From contig NC_134703.1 in NCBI RefSeq assembly GCF_043290135.1, positions 127,290,005 to 127,354,004 on the forward strand: 64,000 nt of DNA, given 5' to 3'. Below, piece by piece: positions 46,771 to 59,595 of the stretch. The number at the start of each line of letters is the position of its first letter. Position 1 is the first letter of the stretch. The notes under the pieces are model-generated. The model had not been told where the DNA came from. It saw nothing but the letters and a program-made list of their open reading frames with translations, and did no database searches. The DNA is from Rhipicephalus microplus (lineage: Eukaryota; Arthropoda; Arachnida; Ixodida; Ixodidae). The translations under genes were made by a program, and so were the position numbers.

Positions 46771-47412
46771 TTTTTTAAGGTTTCGTTGCAACCAATCCTC
46801 TAGCTAATACGTCAGAATACTAGTGAAGTAATGTATGTGACAGGACAAACATGCCACGATTTTCGTCATGTTTGCTCACATATTACCGAAGCTGTTTCCT
46901 CCGGTTGTCAAATAGCATTAGCTAATGCTAACTACAATGTTCAATCACTGGCGTTAGCACTGGCTAGCTTTGGGTAACCGTAAGGTGGAATCAGCTAGGG
47001 CGTGCTAACTCTTCTGAATGGTGCCTGACTATGTTGGCTGGAATTCAAAATATGGGGCTAGCAGTGAGCTGTGGTGGCAATGTTGGCTTAGTGTTGGTTA
47101 AAACTTAAATAAGGCTCCATGTTTTCCAATTAATTTGAAAAAAAAATCATGAAAAACACTCAACGGTAATCTTTTTTTTCTTTTCAAAGTTTGGTTTTGT
47201 CTGGTAAGCTCCGATTTTAAAAGGTCACTTTCATCGCTCCAAGGACATTTTCAAAGCTCGGAATCATCAACTCAGAGAAGCGCACCTGTATGAGTGACAG
47301 CAACTTCGTAAAGTATGCTTGCGTCTACTATAAGACGCTCAAGGTTATAATAGGAACCAACGTAGGTGTTGTCTATTAAAGCATTTGTGCACTGAATCAC
47401 TTCCTCAAATAT
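46771..47412. other. Intergenic flank of the Ty3 element
   Basis: AT-leaning sequence with loosely repeated GCTAATGCTAAC/GGCTAGC-like motifs at 46915-47100. No gene is seen. The four bases ATAT at 47409-47412 appear to be the left half of the element's target duplication. Confidence 0.5.
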
Positions 47413-47429
47413 TGTCACGTGCTTGCTCA
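47413..47429 (+). repeat. Remnant of the Ty3 5' LTR
   Basis: Seventeen bases match the start of the 3' LTR at 55947 with one mismatch, directly after ATAT. The match ends abruptly, implying a deletion from inside the LTR into the internal region. The short length keeps confidence moderate. Confidence 0.45.
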
Positions 47430-47539
47430 GTATTGCGAAATATGCACGGCCAAGTTTGTGCTGTTCGTTCCAGTGGTTGCATACAGCGACCCGTTCGAAC
47501 TGTTCGAGCCAGTCCTCGACATCGTCGTACTCTTCCCCG

Positions 47540-48895
47540 TGGAAAACTTCAGGAACGCGAGGAGATTCAGAAGCAAGTACAGAAGATGCTCGTAGATGAC
47601 GTCACAACCTTCGAAAAGTCATTGGGCGTCCCCCGTGGTTTTGGTCAAGAAAAAGGACGGCGACTTGCGCTTCTGTATTGATTATCGCAAGTTGAACCAA
47701 GGCACGAAGAAACACGTCCATCCACTGCCTCGCATAGACGATTCACTCGATCGGCTGCGTGAAGCACGCTATTTCTCTTCAAAGGACCTCCGAAGCGGCT
47801 GCTGGCAGATAGAAGTCGACGAGAGAGATCGTGAAAAAACGACCTTCGTGACGCCCGACGGCCTTTACGAATGTAAGGTGCTTCCTTTTGGGTTGTGCTC
47901 GGCGCCAGCCACTTTTCATCGTCTCATGGACACTGTACTATCAGGCCTGAATTGGCAAACACTCTTGGTCCATCTGGACGATGTTGTTGGGTTCTCAGCA
48001 ACATTCGAGGAACATCTCAGCCGTCTATTCACCGTACTCCAAGCCATACGCTCGGCCGGCCTTAATTTAAAACCAGAAAAAATGTCAATTTGGTTTCAAC
48101 GAACTTAGCTTCCTAGGCCACGTCGTCAGTCACGAGGGTGTTCGACCTGACCCGACCAAAATAGACGCCGTAGTGCAATTTCCTGCACCACGTGACAAAA
48201 AGGCTGTGAGACGCTTCTTAGGGTTGTGCGCCTATTATCGGTGATTTATCGAGGACTTTTCATCTATTGCGGCGCCATTGACACGACTCACACGTGAAGA
48301 CGTCCATTTTTTGGGGGGTGAAGAGGAGCAAATGGCATTCAATGAACTACGACAATGCCCGCAAACACCTCCAGTCCTTGCGCACTTCGACGAGGACGCC
48401 CCTACAGTACTTCACACTGACGCCAACAATGTAGGTCTAGGTGCCGTTCTGGTGCAGTGGCAAGACGGCTGTGAAAGAGTGATAGCCTACACCAGCAGAA
48501 CTCTCTCCCGCACGGAGAACTACTCGACCACCGAGAAGGAGTGTCTTGCCGTGGTGTGGGCAGTCATCGAATTTCGTCCGTATTTGTACGGCCACTCCTT
48601 CGAGGTTCTTAGCGACCATCACTCTTTGTGCTGGCTCACCAACCTTAAAGATCCATCTGGCCGTTTGGCGTGCTGGAGCCTAAGGCTTCAAGAGTTTGAC
48701 ATGACCGTCGTCCATAAATCTGGGAAGAGGCACACCGACGGCGACTGTCTCTCACGGTCGCCAATGGAAACTGTCACTCCTGATGACGAAAACATGGATG
48801 CGGCATTCTTGGGAGTTGTAAACACGGCCACTATTGTACGAGAGCAGCGCAGTGACCCTGAGCTGTTGCCACTCACTGAATATTTGGAAGGATGA
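47540..48895 (+). pseudogene. Ty3 pol: reverse transcriptase and RNase H, broken
   Basis: REEIQKQVQKM (near 47555) leads into the RT. After a frame change at about 47630 come SPVVLVKKKDG, FCIDYRKLN, motif A SSKDLRSG (Asp kept), LPFGLCSAPATF and the catalytic box VHLDDVV, where Tyr of the usual YxDD is His. A further frame change at about 48080 (an A-run) and a TGA at 48241 in place of Arg follow. RNase H is then open from about 48278, with HTDANNVGLGAVL, TEKECLAVVW and SDHHSLCWL, ending near 48893. The enzyme copies element RNA into DNA and degrades the template. This copy cannot do so. Confidence 0.85.
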
Positions 48896-48943
48896 CGTAA
48901 AGACGTCTCGTGGTTATTTTCTAGATGACTGCCATGTTTTTGC

Positions 48944-49942
48944 TTGCTAAACGATGTTCTCTATAAGAAAAACTTTTCACCAATCGGTAACTCGCACTTT
49001 TTAGTCGTGCCTGCCTCTCTTCGAAAACAAATTATGGAAGCATGCCATGATGAAGCAACTTCTGGTCATCTAGGCTACACCCGAACATTGTGCCGACTAC
49101 GATGCAAGTACTACTGGCCAAAGTTACCTGCTGCTGTTAACCATCACGTGCGAACTTGCACCGACTGCCAAAAACGCAAAGCGCCTCCCAACAAGCCAGC
49201 CGGTCTTTTACATCCAGTCAAAGCACCAGAAAAGCCGTTCACCCAGATTGGAATAGATTTCCTGGGACCATTTCCATTTTCCACAACAGGGAACAGATGG
49301 ATTATTGTGGTCACCGATTACCTGTCCCGTTGTGCGGAGACTAAAGATATTCAGCACGGCAGAGCAGTAGAAGCCGCTCAGTTCTTCATCGAAAACATCG
49401 TTCTTCGGCATTGCGTTCCGACAACAGTGATCACAGACAGAGGACCTGCCTTCACTGCAGAGCATTTGGAGTCGGATCTCAGACTCAGCGGTACAGCCCA
49501 CCAGAGAACAACTGCATACCATCCGCAGACAAGCGGACTGACGGAGCGCCTCAGTAGGACCCTCACAGACATGATCAGCACGTACGCTGACAGGGAACAT
49601 AAAAACTGGGATCACATATTGCCGTACGTGACCTTTGCTTATAACACCACTCGACAAGAAACCACTGGAATGACACCGTTCAGTCTAATCTATGGTCGCG
49701 AACTCACGACAATATTGGACGCCATGTTGCCGCAAGAGTTTGACGACATCCATGTAGACGCCGAATTATTCACTCAGGGCGCCGAGAAGCCAAACAGCTC
49801 ACGCGCGTGCGCATCTGTCATCAGCAGCATCAAGATGCACAACGCTACGACATCTGACACAAGTTTATCAGCTACCCACCAGGCGACAAAGTGTGGGTCT
49901 GGATTCCCATACGTCGACGTGGACTGTCTGAGAAACTGCTAA
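48944..49942 (+). pseudogene. Ty3 integrase, interrupted by a LINE
   Basis: An open stretch of 332 codons. The zinc-binding HHCC (H35, H42, C72, C75) is present (HDEATSGHLG and CTDCQKRK). The catalytic D,D-35-E triad is intact: D105 in GIDFLGPF, D165 in VITDRGPAF and E201 in SGLTERL. A frame change at about 49860 hides the C-terminal end. In the alternative frame IRRRGLSEKLL then YFGPYSVTR marks the GPY/F module, which is cut by the LINE and resumes at 55721. Linkage to RNase H is broken by a TGA near 48893 and a damaged spacer. Confidence 0.85.
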
Positions 49943-50279
49943 GATAGTACTTTGGTCCATACAGCGTCACGCGGGGGACACTCTAGGTGCCGACCAGTGC
50001 GGACACGCGAAGATCGGCTCCTGCTTTCAAGAATGCTTTCCTGTGGTATTCAGGAATTTGTCGCCAAGTTTTCAGTCCCATCGTGTGCCCAAGTTCTCAA
50101 GAAATCAGCAGATACCACCTTTGTGCTGGTGAGTCGACTTCTAACCATTTTGGGACATTTTTACAAGGCAATGCCACCGGGGGATTTAAGCCTAACCGAG
50201 GAAGCGATTGTCGCCGATGCGCCCAACCCGGCGCCAACGTGACTCAACGCTCTGCGCGTTCCAGGACCTGCAACTGAGA

Positions 50280-52109
50280 ATGGAATACCAAGTAGATGGA
50301 GAGGACATCTCTCCAGAGGATTGCACGGAAGCCATGGGTTGGAAGGAAGCCGAAACGAGACGCTTAAGGAATAAGCTAGCCGCGGTTAGCGTCCCTGCTG
50401 CCAAGGGTTCGACCAAGGCTGGTGTTGCGGGAGACGCTCGAGCCAGTCGTAGTCGGTATGACACCAAGAATGCAATCGTGCGAGCTGGACGCATGCCGCC
50501 ACTACCCAAGGACTTTAGCAAAATTGTGCTACGACCACGTAGAGGATTAAATATCTCGAGAATTGGCAGTGGAGCTGTGGCAGACGCGATAGTACTGACG
50601 GCCGGCGTCAAAGAGGAGGAGGCCATGCAGGACATCATCTGTTCCAACTTGCAACAGAACATTATGGTGGCAGGCACTCCGGACCAAGACAGAGCTTTAA
50701 GATACCTCAAGGTCAAGCAAATTGACATTGGAGGCAAAGTTTTCGAGGTTAGCGCGTACGCCACGGCATCCCACGATACTTGTAAAGGGGTGATTCGCGG
50801 AATCCCCGTAAGCGATACTCAGGACATTTTGACCCGAAAGGATGTGAACGCGAAGAACCCGCGGGCGCTGCAGGCCAAGAGAATCAAGAACACCGGGACA
50901 ATCATCATAGCGTTCGAAGGACACAAGGTGCCCCGATTCGTGAGATATGAACCTTCACTTTTGCAGTGCCCCCTTAACCACTAGAAAATCGATATTTGTT
51001 ACGTCTGTGGAAAGCTGGGACATCGGTCTGACGTCTGTCCGAACCCAGCTGAAACCATCTGCAGAGGCTGCGAGATCAAGAACCCAGATAGCCTGCACCA
51101 GTGAGATCCAAGATGCAGGCTGTGCGACGGTCACCATCCCATGGCAGACAATTAAGGAGTGCAAGAACAGGTTCTTAGAGCTATACGTCGTCAGACGCAG
51201 ACGTTGGGAAAAATCGCGAGCAGCCGCAGAAGCCCAGGACGCATCATTCACATCGAGTCCAGACATCAACTACAAGCAGCTTAATCCAGCCTACGGGACC
51301 CAGAGCATCCAGACTACACAAGAACAGGAAAGGCGGCCCCACTCCAGGGGGAGGTCACGTTCCAGAAGAGGTTCTAGACCCAAGGCCCGCTCCCAATCAC
51401 GGGGGCGCTCGAGTTCTCAAGGTCACCATCAAGGTTGGGATCAGCATGGGCGGCACCCGAATGGCCAGCTACACCTGGCGTTCAGTTCGAGATCACCACT
51501 TCCAACCTGGGGAGGACGCCTGCAGTTACATCGAAAGGCAGCTGGGCTGAGCGAGTGCGCAACGGCGCGGCAGAGGTGATGACAGGTAAGCTGCCAGAGC
51601 ATGATAGAATTGCACAGCTAGAGCAAGAAAATGCGAGACTTACAAAATAGAATGAGAGGCTCTCAGCTGAGTTAAAGGAAATAAAAATTATTCTCACTAA
51701 GCTAACCAGCGCGTAGTCTTCACAGCCAATGCCTCAGCCAGTTGATGTCCCTGTAGCTGAACACGTGGGGAACTCGAGAACCACAAAAAAGAGGGCAGTC
51801 ATGGCAGAACACGTGGAAGCCAACCAAACGACCCTGTCAGATATGAAAGAGGTATTTGACACGCTCAGCAAAGTTGTAGCCAATCTTAGCGAGCAGATGG
51901 GTAGGCTACAATCAAGTGTGGCGGCAGTGGAGGAGCATATGACTTTGCGCATTACAAAGGCCGAAGCATATCTGCACAATGCAGCAAGGCTTCCCCATGC
52001 AACAAACTCACCTCTTCGGCCACCAATACTAGTGGTACCGAGCCTGTCGACAGGTGCAACATCAGGCTCTGGCCACCCATGTATTAACCATGATGGCAGC
52101 GCTACGTGA
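50280..52109 (+). pseudogene. LINE ORF1 (gag-like, zinc knuckles), broken
   Basis: The frame is open from about 50208 with the first ATG at 50280 (MEYQVDGEDISPED). An acidic/basic N-terminal region is followed by a conserved ORF1 domain ending KVPRFVRYEPSLLQC. After a frame change near 50975 comes the knuckle CYVCGKLGHRSDVC (from 50999) and a second, CRGC...HQ, interrupted by TGA. An Arg/Ser-rich stretch follows (about 51330-51440), then a coiled-coil-like part (HDRIAQLEQENARL, near 51610, ended by TAG), and a last part from 51729 to the TGA at 52107-52109. ORF1 proteins bind element RNA. At least three breaks are visible. Confidence 0.75.
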
Positions 52110-55100
52110 AGCATTTCGTATCTGGCAATGGAACTGTAGAGGTTACCTTAAAGAGAAGGCAACCCTAAAGCAGTATATCAGGAGCAGCCAAGAAAAGCCT
52201 TATATTATATTATTAGAAGAGACCCTTTCACCGCAAGCAACGTTGCCTGGATTCCGGCCTGTAATAGGGGATACTGAAGGGAGGGGAGTCTGCACCTTCG
52301 TATGCAACAAACTAACGCACGTAACCCACGACCTCAAGATAGAAGCAGGCCGGTTGGAACACGTCATGGTAAAGATCGCGCCAGGTACCAGCAACCGTCA
52401 GAGCATTTTCATTCTTAATATATACAGCAGTCCAAAGGAACAAAAGCAAGGTTTCAAGAGGGTTCTTAAGAAAGCTGTTAATATCGTAGGGGAATGTCCA
52501 CTCGTCATAGCAGGTGATTTCAACGCCCCTCATCATACATGGGGTTAGAAGTACAACACTGGGAAAAGAAATCGACTTTGGCAAAGTGCCAGTGAACTTT
52601 ATCTCACCCTAATCACAGACCCCAGCCTGCCAACAAGGCTTCGTACATCTTGCTGCAGGGATTCCACCCCAGACCTTACATTTGTAAGGAACACCAAGAA
52701 GGCCCAGTGGATGAACCTTGCTGTAGACCTAGGGAGTGACCACTGCATTCTTGCCACTACCTTCTCGGTGAAGCGTAAAAAGCAGAGAGAATTCCACTTC
52801 GCAGACTGGGATAAGTTCAGGAAGATAAGAATGGAAAGGGAACAAGATGGCCACAGACAAGGCTTGGAGCAGTGCGTCAAACAGATTAAAGATGACATCA
52901 AATCCATCTCCTCCACCACTACCACAGATTTTCCGGTTGAAAGAATGGATAGCCGGCTCGCTCATCTTTTGAGGCAAAGCAAGCACTACTGAACCGTTGG
53001 AAGGGTTAGAGCCTGAACCGAAGGAAAAAGATAGCTGAGGTAAACAGATCAGTCGAGAAACATTGTCGCGCACTATCCAGGCAGCAATGGGACGAAATCT
53101 GCAACTCCGTCAATGGTCAGACGCGCAATGGCAAGACATGGAATATGTTGAAACATCTCCTCAAAGAAAACACCACCAAAACAAATCAAAAGCATGTTAT
53201 CGCTCTAATGTTGCATAAAGATATAGGGCGCACTACAGAACAGCAAGTTGTGCAGCGGCTTGTGCATAAGTACCTCCCAATCAAAAGAGGATTGGCACCA
53301 CCAAGTAGACAGCAACAGGGCACGCCCAATCCAGGTTTTGAGGGCGACTTTAACATCGAGGAGATCAGAAGAGCCTTGCATGATCTCAACGGCAGGTCGG
53401 CCCCTGGCCCGGACGGTATATCAAACAAGACCCTTCGTAACCTTGATGGCGATTCAATTGAAACCCTTAAGGATATGATCAATGCAGCATGGAAAGAAGG
53501 CAGGGTGCCAGAGCAGTGGAAGCTGGCCAGCGCGATCCTTAATCCTAAGCCAGGAAAGCCCCCTAACTTGGACAACATGAGGCCAATATCCTTGACATCG
53601 TGTATCGGCAAGGTTGCAAAACATGTCATACTGCACAGGATAAACAAGTACTTGGAAGATAACGACATATATACACACAATATGGTTGGATTCAGGGCAG
53701 GGCTATCCACACAAGACAGGGCAGGGCTATCCACACCAGAGACGTGAGAGCCATTCTGTGCCTATATCTAGAAAGAGCGTTTGACAACATCCACCCCTCA
53801 TTCATACTCGAAGCAATTTCCAAGCTTGGTCTGGGGAAAGCCTTCTATGACTACGTATGGTCCTTTCTTACAGATCGGAAAGCCGTGATGACGATTGCAG
53901 ATATTGAGACCGCAGCAATCGAACTAGAAGCAAGGGGCACGCCGCAAGGGGCAGTGATTTTACCAATGCTGTTCAACATTGCCCTGATTGGACTGTCAAA
54001 GAAATTATCGAGCATTGAAGGATTGAAGCACAGCATCTACGCAGATGACATTACCATCTCGTGCACAGGTGGAAGCGAGGGGCAGATTGAGAACGTTGAG
54101 AACGCTCTGCAAGAGGCAATCGACACCGTAGAAGAGTACCTTCGTCCTTCCGGGCTCAAGTGCTCCTCGAGTAAGTCAGAACGTTTACTATATTGGACTG
54201 CACGCCGGGGACCGAAGCCCAGGGAATGGAAGCCGTTAAACCAGATAGACATCCACCTCCGTACAAATCAAGGGGATGCCATCTAGAGGGTCGACTCCAT
54301 CAAAGTTCTGGGCATGCTGATAGAGTCTACCAGAGCCGACAACAAATCTATAGCCAGGTTAACTTGGAAAACAGACAGTGCGGTGCACCTCATACGCAGA
54401 GTGGCCAACAAAAGAAATGTGATCAATGAAGACAACCTCATCAGGTTAATGGATACGTTTGTTCTAAGCCACTTCACGTACGAGGCAGCAATGCACAACT
54501 GGTCAAGAGCAGAGTCCGAGACAGTGAATGTGCTCCTCAGGAAAGTTATCAAGAAGGTCCTGGGCCTACCCATACATACCAGCACCGAGCGTCTGCTTGA
54601 GCTTGGCATTCACAACACGCTCGAAGAAATAGCAGAAGCCCAACAGAGAGCACAGTTTGCAAGGTTATCTACAACAATGTCGGGGAGAATGATCCTGCAT
54701 GAGCTGGGCCAACACCCAATGGCAATCAGACGCAATTACAATGATATCCCCGACAACATCAGGGAGACTATCAAGGTATCTCCTGTACCAAGAAACATGC
54801 ATCCAGAACACAACGTCGGAAGAAGAGTAGCGAGGGCCAGGACTATACTTCGTCAAGTCTCAAACGAGGAACGAGGGGTCGTATTTGTTAACATGGCTTC
54901 CTACGCCAATGGGAAAGCGTTTGTGGCAGCGGTGGTCGATGGGGCTGGCCATGTCGTCAACTCAGCGATGGTCAGGACGAAAGACCCAATCATTGCGGAA
55001 CAGGTGGTCATCGCCTTAGCACTCAAGATGGATAACATTGAAGTCGTCTACAGTGATTCCATGGCAGCGCTACGGGCGTTCGCCAAGGGGATGGTCACTG

Positions 55101-55680
55101 AACAAACGCTGAGAATACAGCAAGGTAAGAACATAATGCATCATCTTCTGAGTTGGTTCCCAGCTCACCTTGGACAAATCAACGATTCCCCTCCCAATCT
55201 CAATGAAGCAGCACACGAGGCGGCACGAGAACTCTCCAACCGCACCTCCCCGGGAATGCGTTCTACCGGTGAAGGGGATAACCGGAAAATTCTTACAACA
55301 TATAACGAGCTCACTAAACATTTCTACCTGTCTAGAAGGATTTTTCCTCCACCTCACAAAAATCTAACTCGGCCCCAAGCACTTACATTAAGGCATTTGC
55401 AAACGCGGATGTACCCTACATTGAATATGTTACACATCATGTACCCTGACCTATACCCAAGTAGTATTTGCCCACATTATGGGGAAATAGCTTCATTAGA
55501 ACACATGCTCTGGCAGTGCACCAAATTCGCTCATTTATCGAACATCACCTCTGCCTGATGGGAGGCGGCAATCCGCAGCTCGTCCTTGGCAGATCAGCTC
55601 TGGGCTTTCCACCAAGCCCGCGAGGTGGCTGAGGAGCTTGGCATCTCAGTCCCCACGTGGGAGCTGTCCGCAACACAGTG
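52090..55680 (+). pseudogene. LINE ORF2: endonuclease, RT and RNase H, broken
   Basis: ATGATG at 52090 overlaps the end of ORF1 by about 20 bp. Endonuclease motifs are QWNCRG, LLEETL, VIAGDFNAPH and GSDHCIL, with a TAG at 52546. The thumb linker is shifted near 52975 and stopped at 53008. RT motifs are SAPGPDGISN, PKPGKPPN, RPISLTSCIGK, then CLYLERAFDN, where Tyr replaces the first catalytic Asp of motif A, then GTPQGAVILPMLFN and IYADDIT. A 24-bp duplication (RAGLSTQD twice) precedes a frame change at about 53740. TAG lies at 54284. RNase H (from about 54875) has Asn for the first acidic residue (FVNMASY). The C-terminal CPHYGE knuckle has lost a Cys. TGA at 55556 comes before the likely original end at 55680. 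Confidence 0.85.
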
Positions 55681-55731
55681 ATCTGTGTTTTGGAGGACCA
55701 AATAAATGTTAATCCAATCCAGCGTCACGTG

Positions 55732-55946
55732 ACGCTTGAGCGACGTGAACAACGAAGTTGTTCCCGACACTGATTGTAGTTCTAAGCGCCAAAAGCATTT
55801 ACTAGAAGTCGTCCACGTCGTTCGTATGAAACCGTATTTATCGAGTTAATTAGCTCCCGGTTACCGTTTTCGTACGACCACTTCATACGCCTGGTAGAGC
55901 ACTTTTGTTGCGCACCGGGACAATGCCTCTTTCGGAGGGAGGCAAA
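55732..55946 (+). pseudogene. Ty3 integrase tail after the LINE, plus purine tract
   Basis: Directly after the LINE the frame resumes the GPY/F module (LSDVNNEVVPD). It then contains VVHVVRMKPYL, typical of the end of Ty3 integrases, followed by stops. The purine tract GGAGGGAGGCAAA at about 55934-55946 would prime plus-strand DNA synthesis and marks the LTR edge. Confidence 0.65.
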
Positions 55947-56113
55947 TGTCACATGCTTGCTCAAGAAAGACGATGGCAGTAGTGCATGTGCCACGAAGGA
56001 CTACGAAATGGATGAAATAAAAGAACTCGGTTGCGCATTCTAATTAAGAAAAGATTGACCTTCTTCTGGTGTCTCAATTTCTGCGGCAAGACCTCGGTTT
56101 TGACGTCGTGACA
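55947..56113 (+). repeat. Ty3 3' LTR
   Basis: 167 bp beginning TGTCAC and ending GTGACA, a 6-bp inverted terminus, with an AATAAA signal at about 56018. The start is set by the purine tract and the match to 47413; the end by the GTGACA terminus followed by ATAT. Confidence 0.6.
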
Positions 56114-56117
56114 ATAT

Positions 56118-59100
56118 CACAACAACAGCAACACCTCCACCAACAACAACAACGACGACAATGACGACTACGACAACAGGTCCTTGATTTTTGATCGACA
56201 AAATTAGTGAGGCAGGAAGAAAACGCTGACAATCAGATTCACTAGCTCCTGCCGCCACAAAAATACACTTTGACAAACTTGAAGCAGTGCTCACCAACTG
56301 CCGTATACGAACAAATTAAATAAACAGAAAGTGAGAAGAAAACAATAGAAGGGCGGAAGACTAGCTGTTAGGAACAATGCCACGAATGAGTATTGGAAAG
56401 AAAATAAGGAAAAATTTCAGCAATTTGTAACGCAAATTAAACACTAATTTTCGGAGTATCGGACATTTACGAGAAACAAACTCCTATAAACGTCGATTTT
56501 CCTAAAAAAAAAGCTCCGAAAGCCACACTCCGAAATTCAGAAAAATTAAACTCTTAAACATGGAACCCTAGCTTCAAGTGTTGGCTATAATGCTTACTGA
56601 CGATGGCAGTACCTACGCAGTACAGCTTTCAGACCAGTAGTCTTGGCTATCAGTTCTCAAAAACGTAGTTCCATAGCCTTAAGGTCGTCGTAAATAATCC
56701 AAGTTTTTTTCTTCAAATATAAAATACTCCTCCAAAGTCTAGGCCAGCTTTATGCTAAACACTTTTATATGGCTGAATAGAATGTTTCTTGGTTAGCATG
56801 TTTACTATGTTTGCTCAGAAAAAAAAATCTCCGAAAAACACATTCCGAATTTCAGGAAATATAAACCCCTAAAACATAGAGCAAAAACCGAAAAAAAATT
56901 AAATGAACTTCGAACTTCATAGTTCAAACATACAAAAATAATAATAAATAAGTTTGTAGTAAAAACTTCCTTTTCCGGTAAGCACATATGTAGTTGCAGC
57001 AATTTAGTTCATTTTCTCATTAGCAACACTTGCCATGAGTACCACGATACATGTGAAAGCAGATGTTACCTCAAATTGTAATAATTATGTCCACGCATTC
57101 CAATACCGTCCTACGGTATAACTTCAAATGATGGCAGAAGTAGCTTACTTTAAGAAGTAAGAGCACTCTCTTGACTATATTAAACTACAAACGTGTATAC
57201 AAGGACTAAGTCTCTGACAAAATGGCACAGCCTACAGTGGCAAGTACCCACAGCTTTACTTACCGGCTATATAGGTACCTATGAAAGACAATCTGTCACT
57301 TTATTCTAGATTTCCAAGCCATAGTTTGATTTATACCTCCAAGGCCAGTCGAGTTATTACCACGTAACTGACCCTATCAAACATATCGAGTCATCTACAA
57401 CTTTTTTATATCGCTAGGTATACGATAGATTCTTCTCTCATGGCAGCTGTTGCAGCTTTATGGACCCCTTATAGTAATACATCAACCCGTTTAGCAACCA
57501 GCGCACGCGCTCCGGTCTGACAGGTGCTCTGCAACCTGTGATAGTGTGTTCGCAACTCGGTACAGGGGTGCGTTATCTCTGTCTCTCAATATTCTCGCGC
57601 CAACGACGTGTCTAATTAAAGCATGAAGGCCTAATGCGCCCCTATTAACAGGCTTGTTCTGACGTCTGACGGAGTGTGCCTAAGAACACTAATTGATGTT
57701 CGCCGTTCCTAATGGAAGTGCAATCAGTCCTAACACGGCGCTTCCCTTTCGACGAACCTCAGGTCTGCCCATCGGTTTCCGCGAGACTCAAAACCTGGAC
57801 CTCCATTCAGACTGCGGAACACGACAACGTCGCCCAGCTTTCGCCGGACGGACGCGAAACCGTATGGGACTAGTCGTTTGCGTGAAGTAATCACACTCGC
57901 TGACCCGACTAATGTTCACATGCCCCTCCGAAACGACTCCGCCCGCGTTTTGACCTGATGAATGGAGCATCGAAGCGAGCGTGGCTGAAACAATGGATGT
58001 CTATGGGCACGCGTTAGCGTTGAAGCCGGAGTTGCCAGCGACACTGTCATGTCATTCTTCGGTACACTCGGAACAAAGTTTCGCTCCGCAGGGACCTCCT
58101 TACGTGCCCGCAGTCAATCCTCGTGCGCGCTCTCGTTTGGTGCGTGCAGGTGTGCAGGCTAAGTATGCGGCCTTTCTGCAGGAACAATGTTTAAAAAAAT
58201 GTTCCTTTTCATCACAATGACAGTTACGCCGTACATAAGTCAGGCGTAGTAGATCAGCGCGCTGTCTAGCTCAACACCATTGCCCTGTAAGTTATATCGC
58301 TGCACCATAAACTCACATCGTTGGATATAATACATCGCACATGCGGTTGGGATCACATATTGGTGAACGCAGACGTCCAAAGGCAGCATTTGAGTGGGTA
58401 TTTACTGAATAATACAGCACACATTCGCCATGCAAACATCAGAAATCCTGAATTCTATATTTAGAGTTTCTTATAAGCAAGTACAGAGCATTGAACTGTT
58501 GCAGCAAATCGCAGGCGCACATTGAAAAAGCTCTCCTGAGGTTGAATAACATAGTGTCTTCGAAACTTACATGCTCGTCTCTACAGAATCGGTTGGGTCG
58601 AAAGAGCAAATGTAATATAACGCCACGTTACGACACCTTCACTACAGCCCACACTTCCACCTCACTGTCACTGCACGGACAGCACGGAATCAAAAGGAAA
58701 CACACTTGTACGGATTGATGCTATACACCTGTTGCGCATTGGTAAATATTTTTAGCCGCACGAAATAAACTTCTAACGTACCTAATGTATTATGCTCAAA
58801 TGATCGTGAGTGCGTGTATGCTTACGCTAGAAATTCTGAATATGTGGGGGTCGGCAAGCAATAACCTAATGTCTGCAGTAAACCGTAGTTTGTGGTTGTT
58901 GAACATATTTAGCAGTATTCTGAGCGTCGCTCTAGACGCTTGAAGGGCCACTCCTCAACCGGCATTCAAAGACGGGGGAGTTAAGTATAGCGAAGAGAAG
59001 AGTTGTTTTCTTCCGTACTCGTCCTACAGGTGATACTGCCTTCTCGCTCCATATTTCTTAGCGGGTGTACAAAGTGAGTACCAAGCGTTCAGCCTATCAA

Positions 59101-59150
59101 TATTTCGCGCCTGTTGACTACACACTGTTTCTGTCACTTGCGCAGTGATG
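56118..59150. other. Intergenic; one internal direct repeat
   Basis: A CAACAACAACAA/GACGACGA-like tract occurs at 56118-56180. The block 56503-56570 is repeated directly at 56815-56883. From 57600 to 58220 the sequence is more GC-rich and a 79-codon plus-strand frame (57981-58220) is open but has no recognised domain. Nothing else is seen. Confidence 0.45.
56503..56883. repeat. Pair of ~68-bp direct repeats, 312 bp apart
   Basis: GCTCCGAAAGCCACACTCCG then AAATTCAGAAAAATTAAACT at 56503-56570 matches TCTCCGAAAAACACATTCCG then AATTTCAGGAAATATAAACC at 56815-56883, followed in each by CTTAAACATGGA or CTAAAACATAGA. A diverged local duplication. Confidence 0.55.

Positions 59151-59595
<445 letters not shown>

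Larger units (their letters stand above)
49974..55720 (+). mobile_element. I-type non-LTR retrotransposon, near full length
   Basis: A 5.75-kb insertion bounded by AGCGTCACGCG (49963-49973) and AGCGTCACGTG (55721-55731), a target duplication with one difference. It carries ORF1 with zinc knuckles and ORF2 with apurinic-type endonuclease, RT and RNase H. An RNase H after the RT places it in the I group. The 3' end is AATAAATGTTAATCCAATCC with no poly-A, and the 5' end has about 230 bp of leader. It looks full length but has at least three premature stops and several frame changes. Confidence 0.85.
47413..56113 (+). mobile_element. Ty3-type LTR retrotransposon, decayed, hosting a LINE
   Basis: The order RT, RNase H, integrase is that of Ty3 elements. 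The right LTR (55947-56113) follows a purine tract GGAGGGAGGCAAA, starts TGTCACATGCTTGCTCA and ends GTGACA. The left end at 47413 starts TGTCACGTGCTTGCTCA (one mismatch in 17) and then diverges, so most of the 5' LTR plus gag and protease seem deleted. ATAT lies on both sides (47409-47412, 56114-56117). A 5.75-kb LINE (49974-55720) interrupts the integrase tail. Without it the element is only about 3 kb. Multiple stops and frame changes make it non-functional. Confidence 0.7.
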
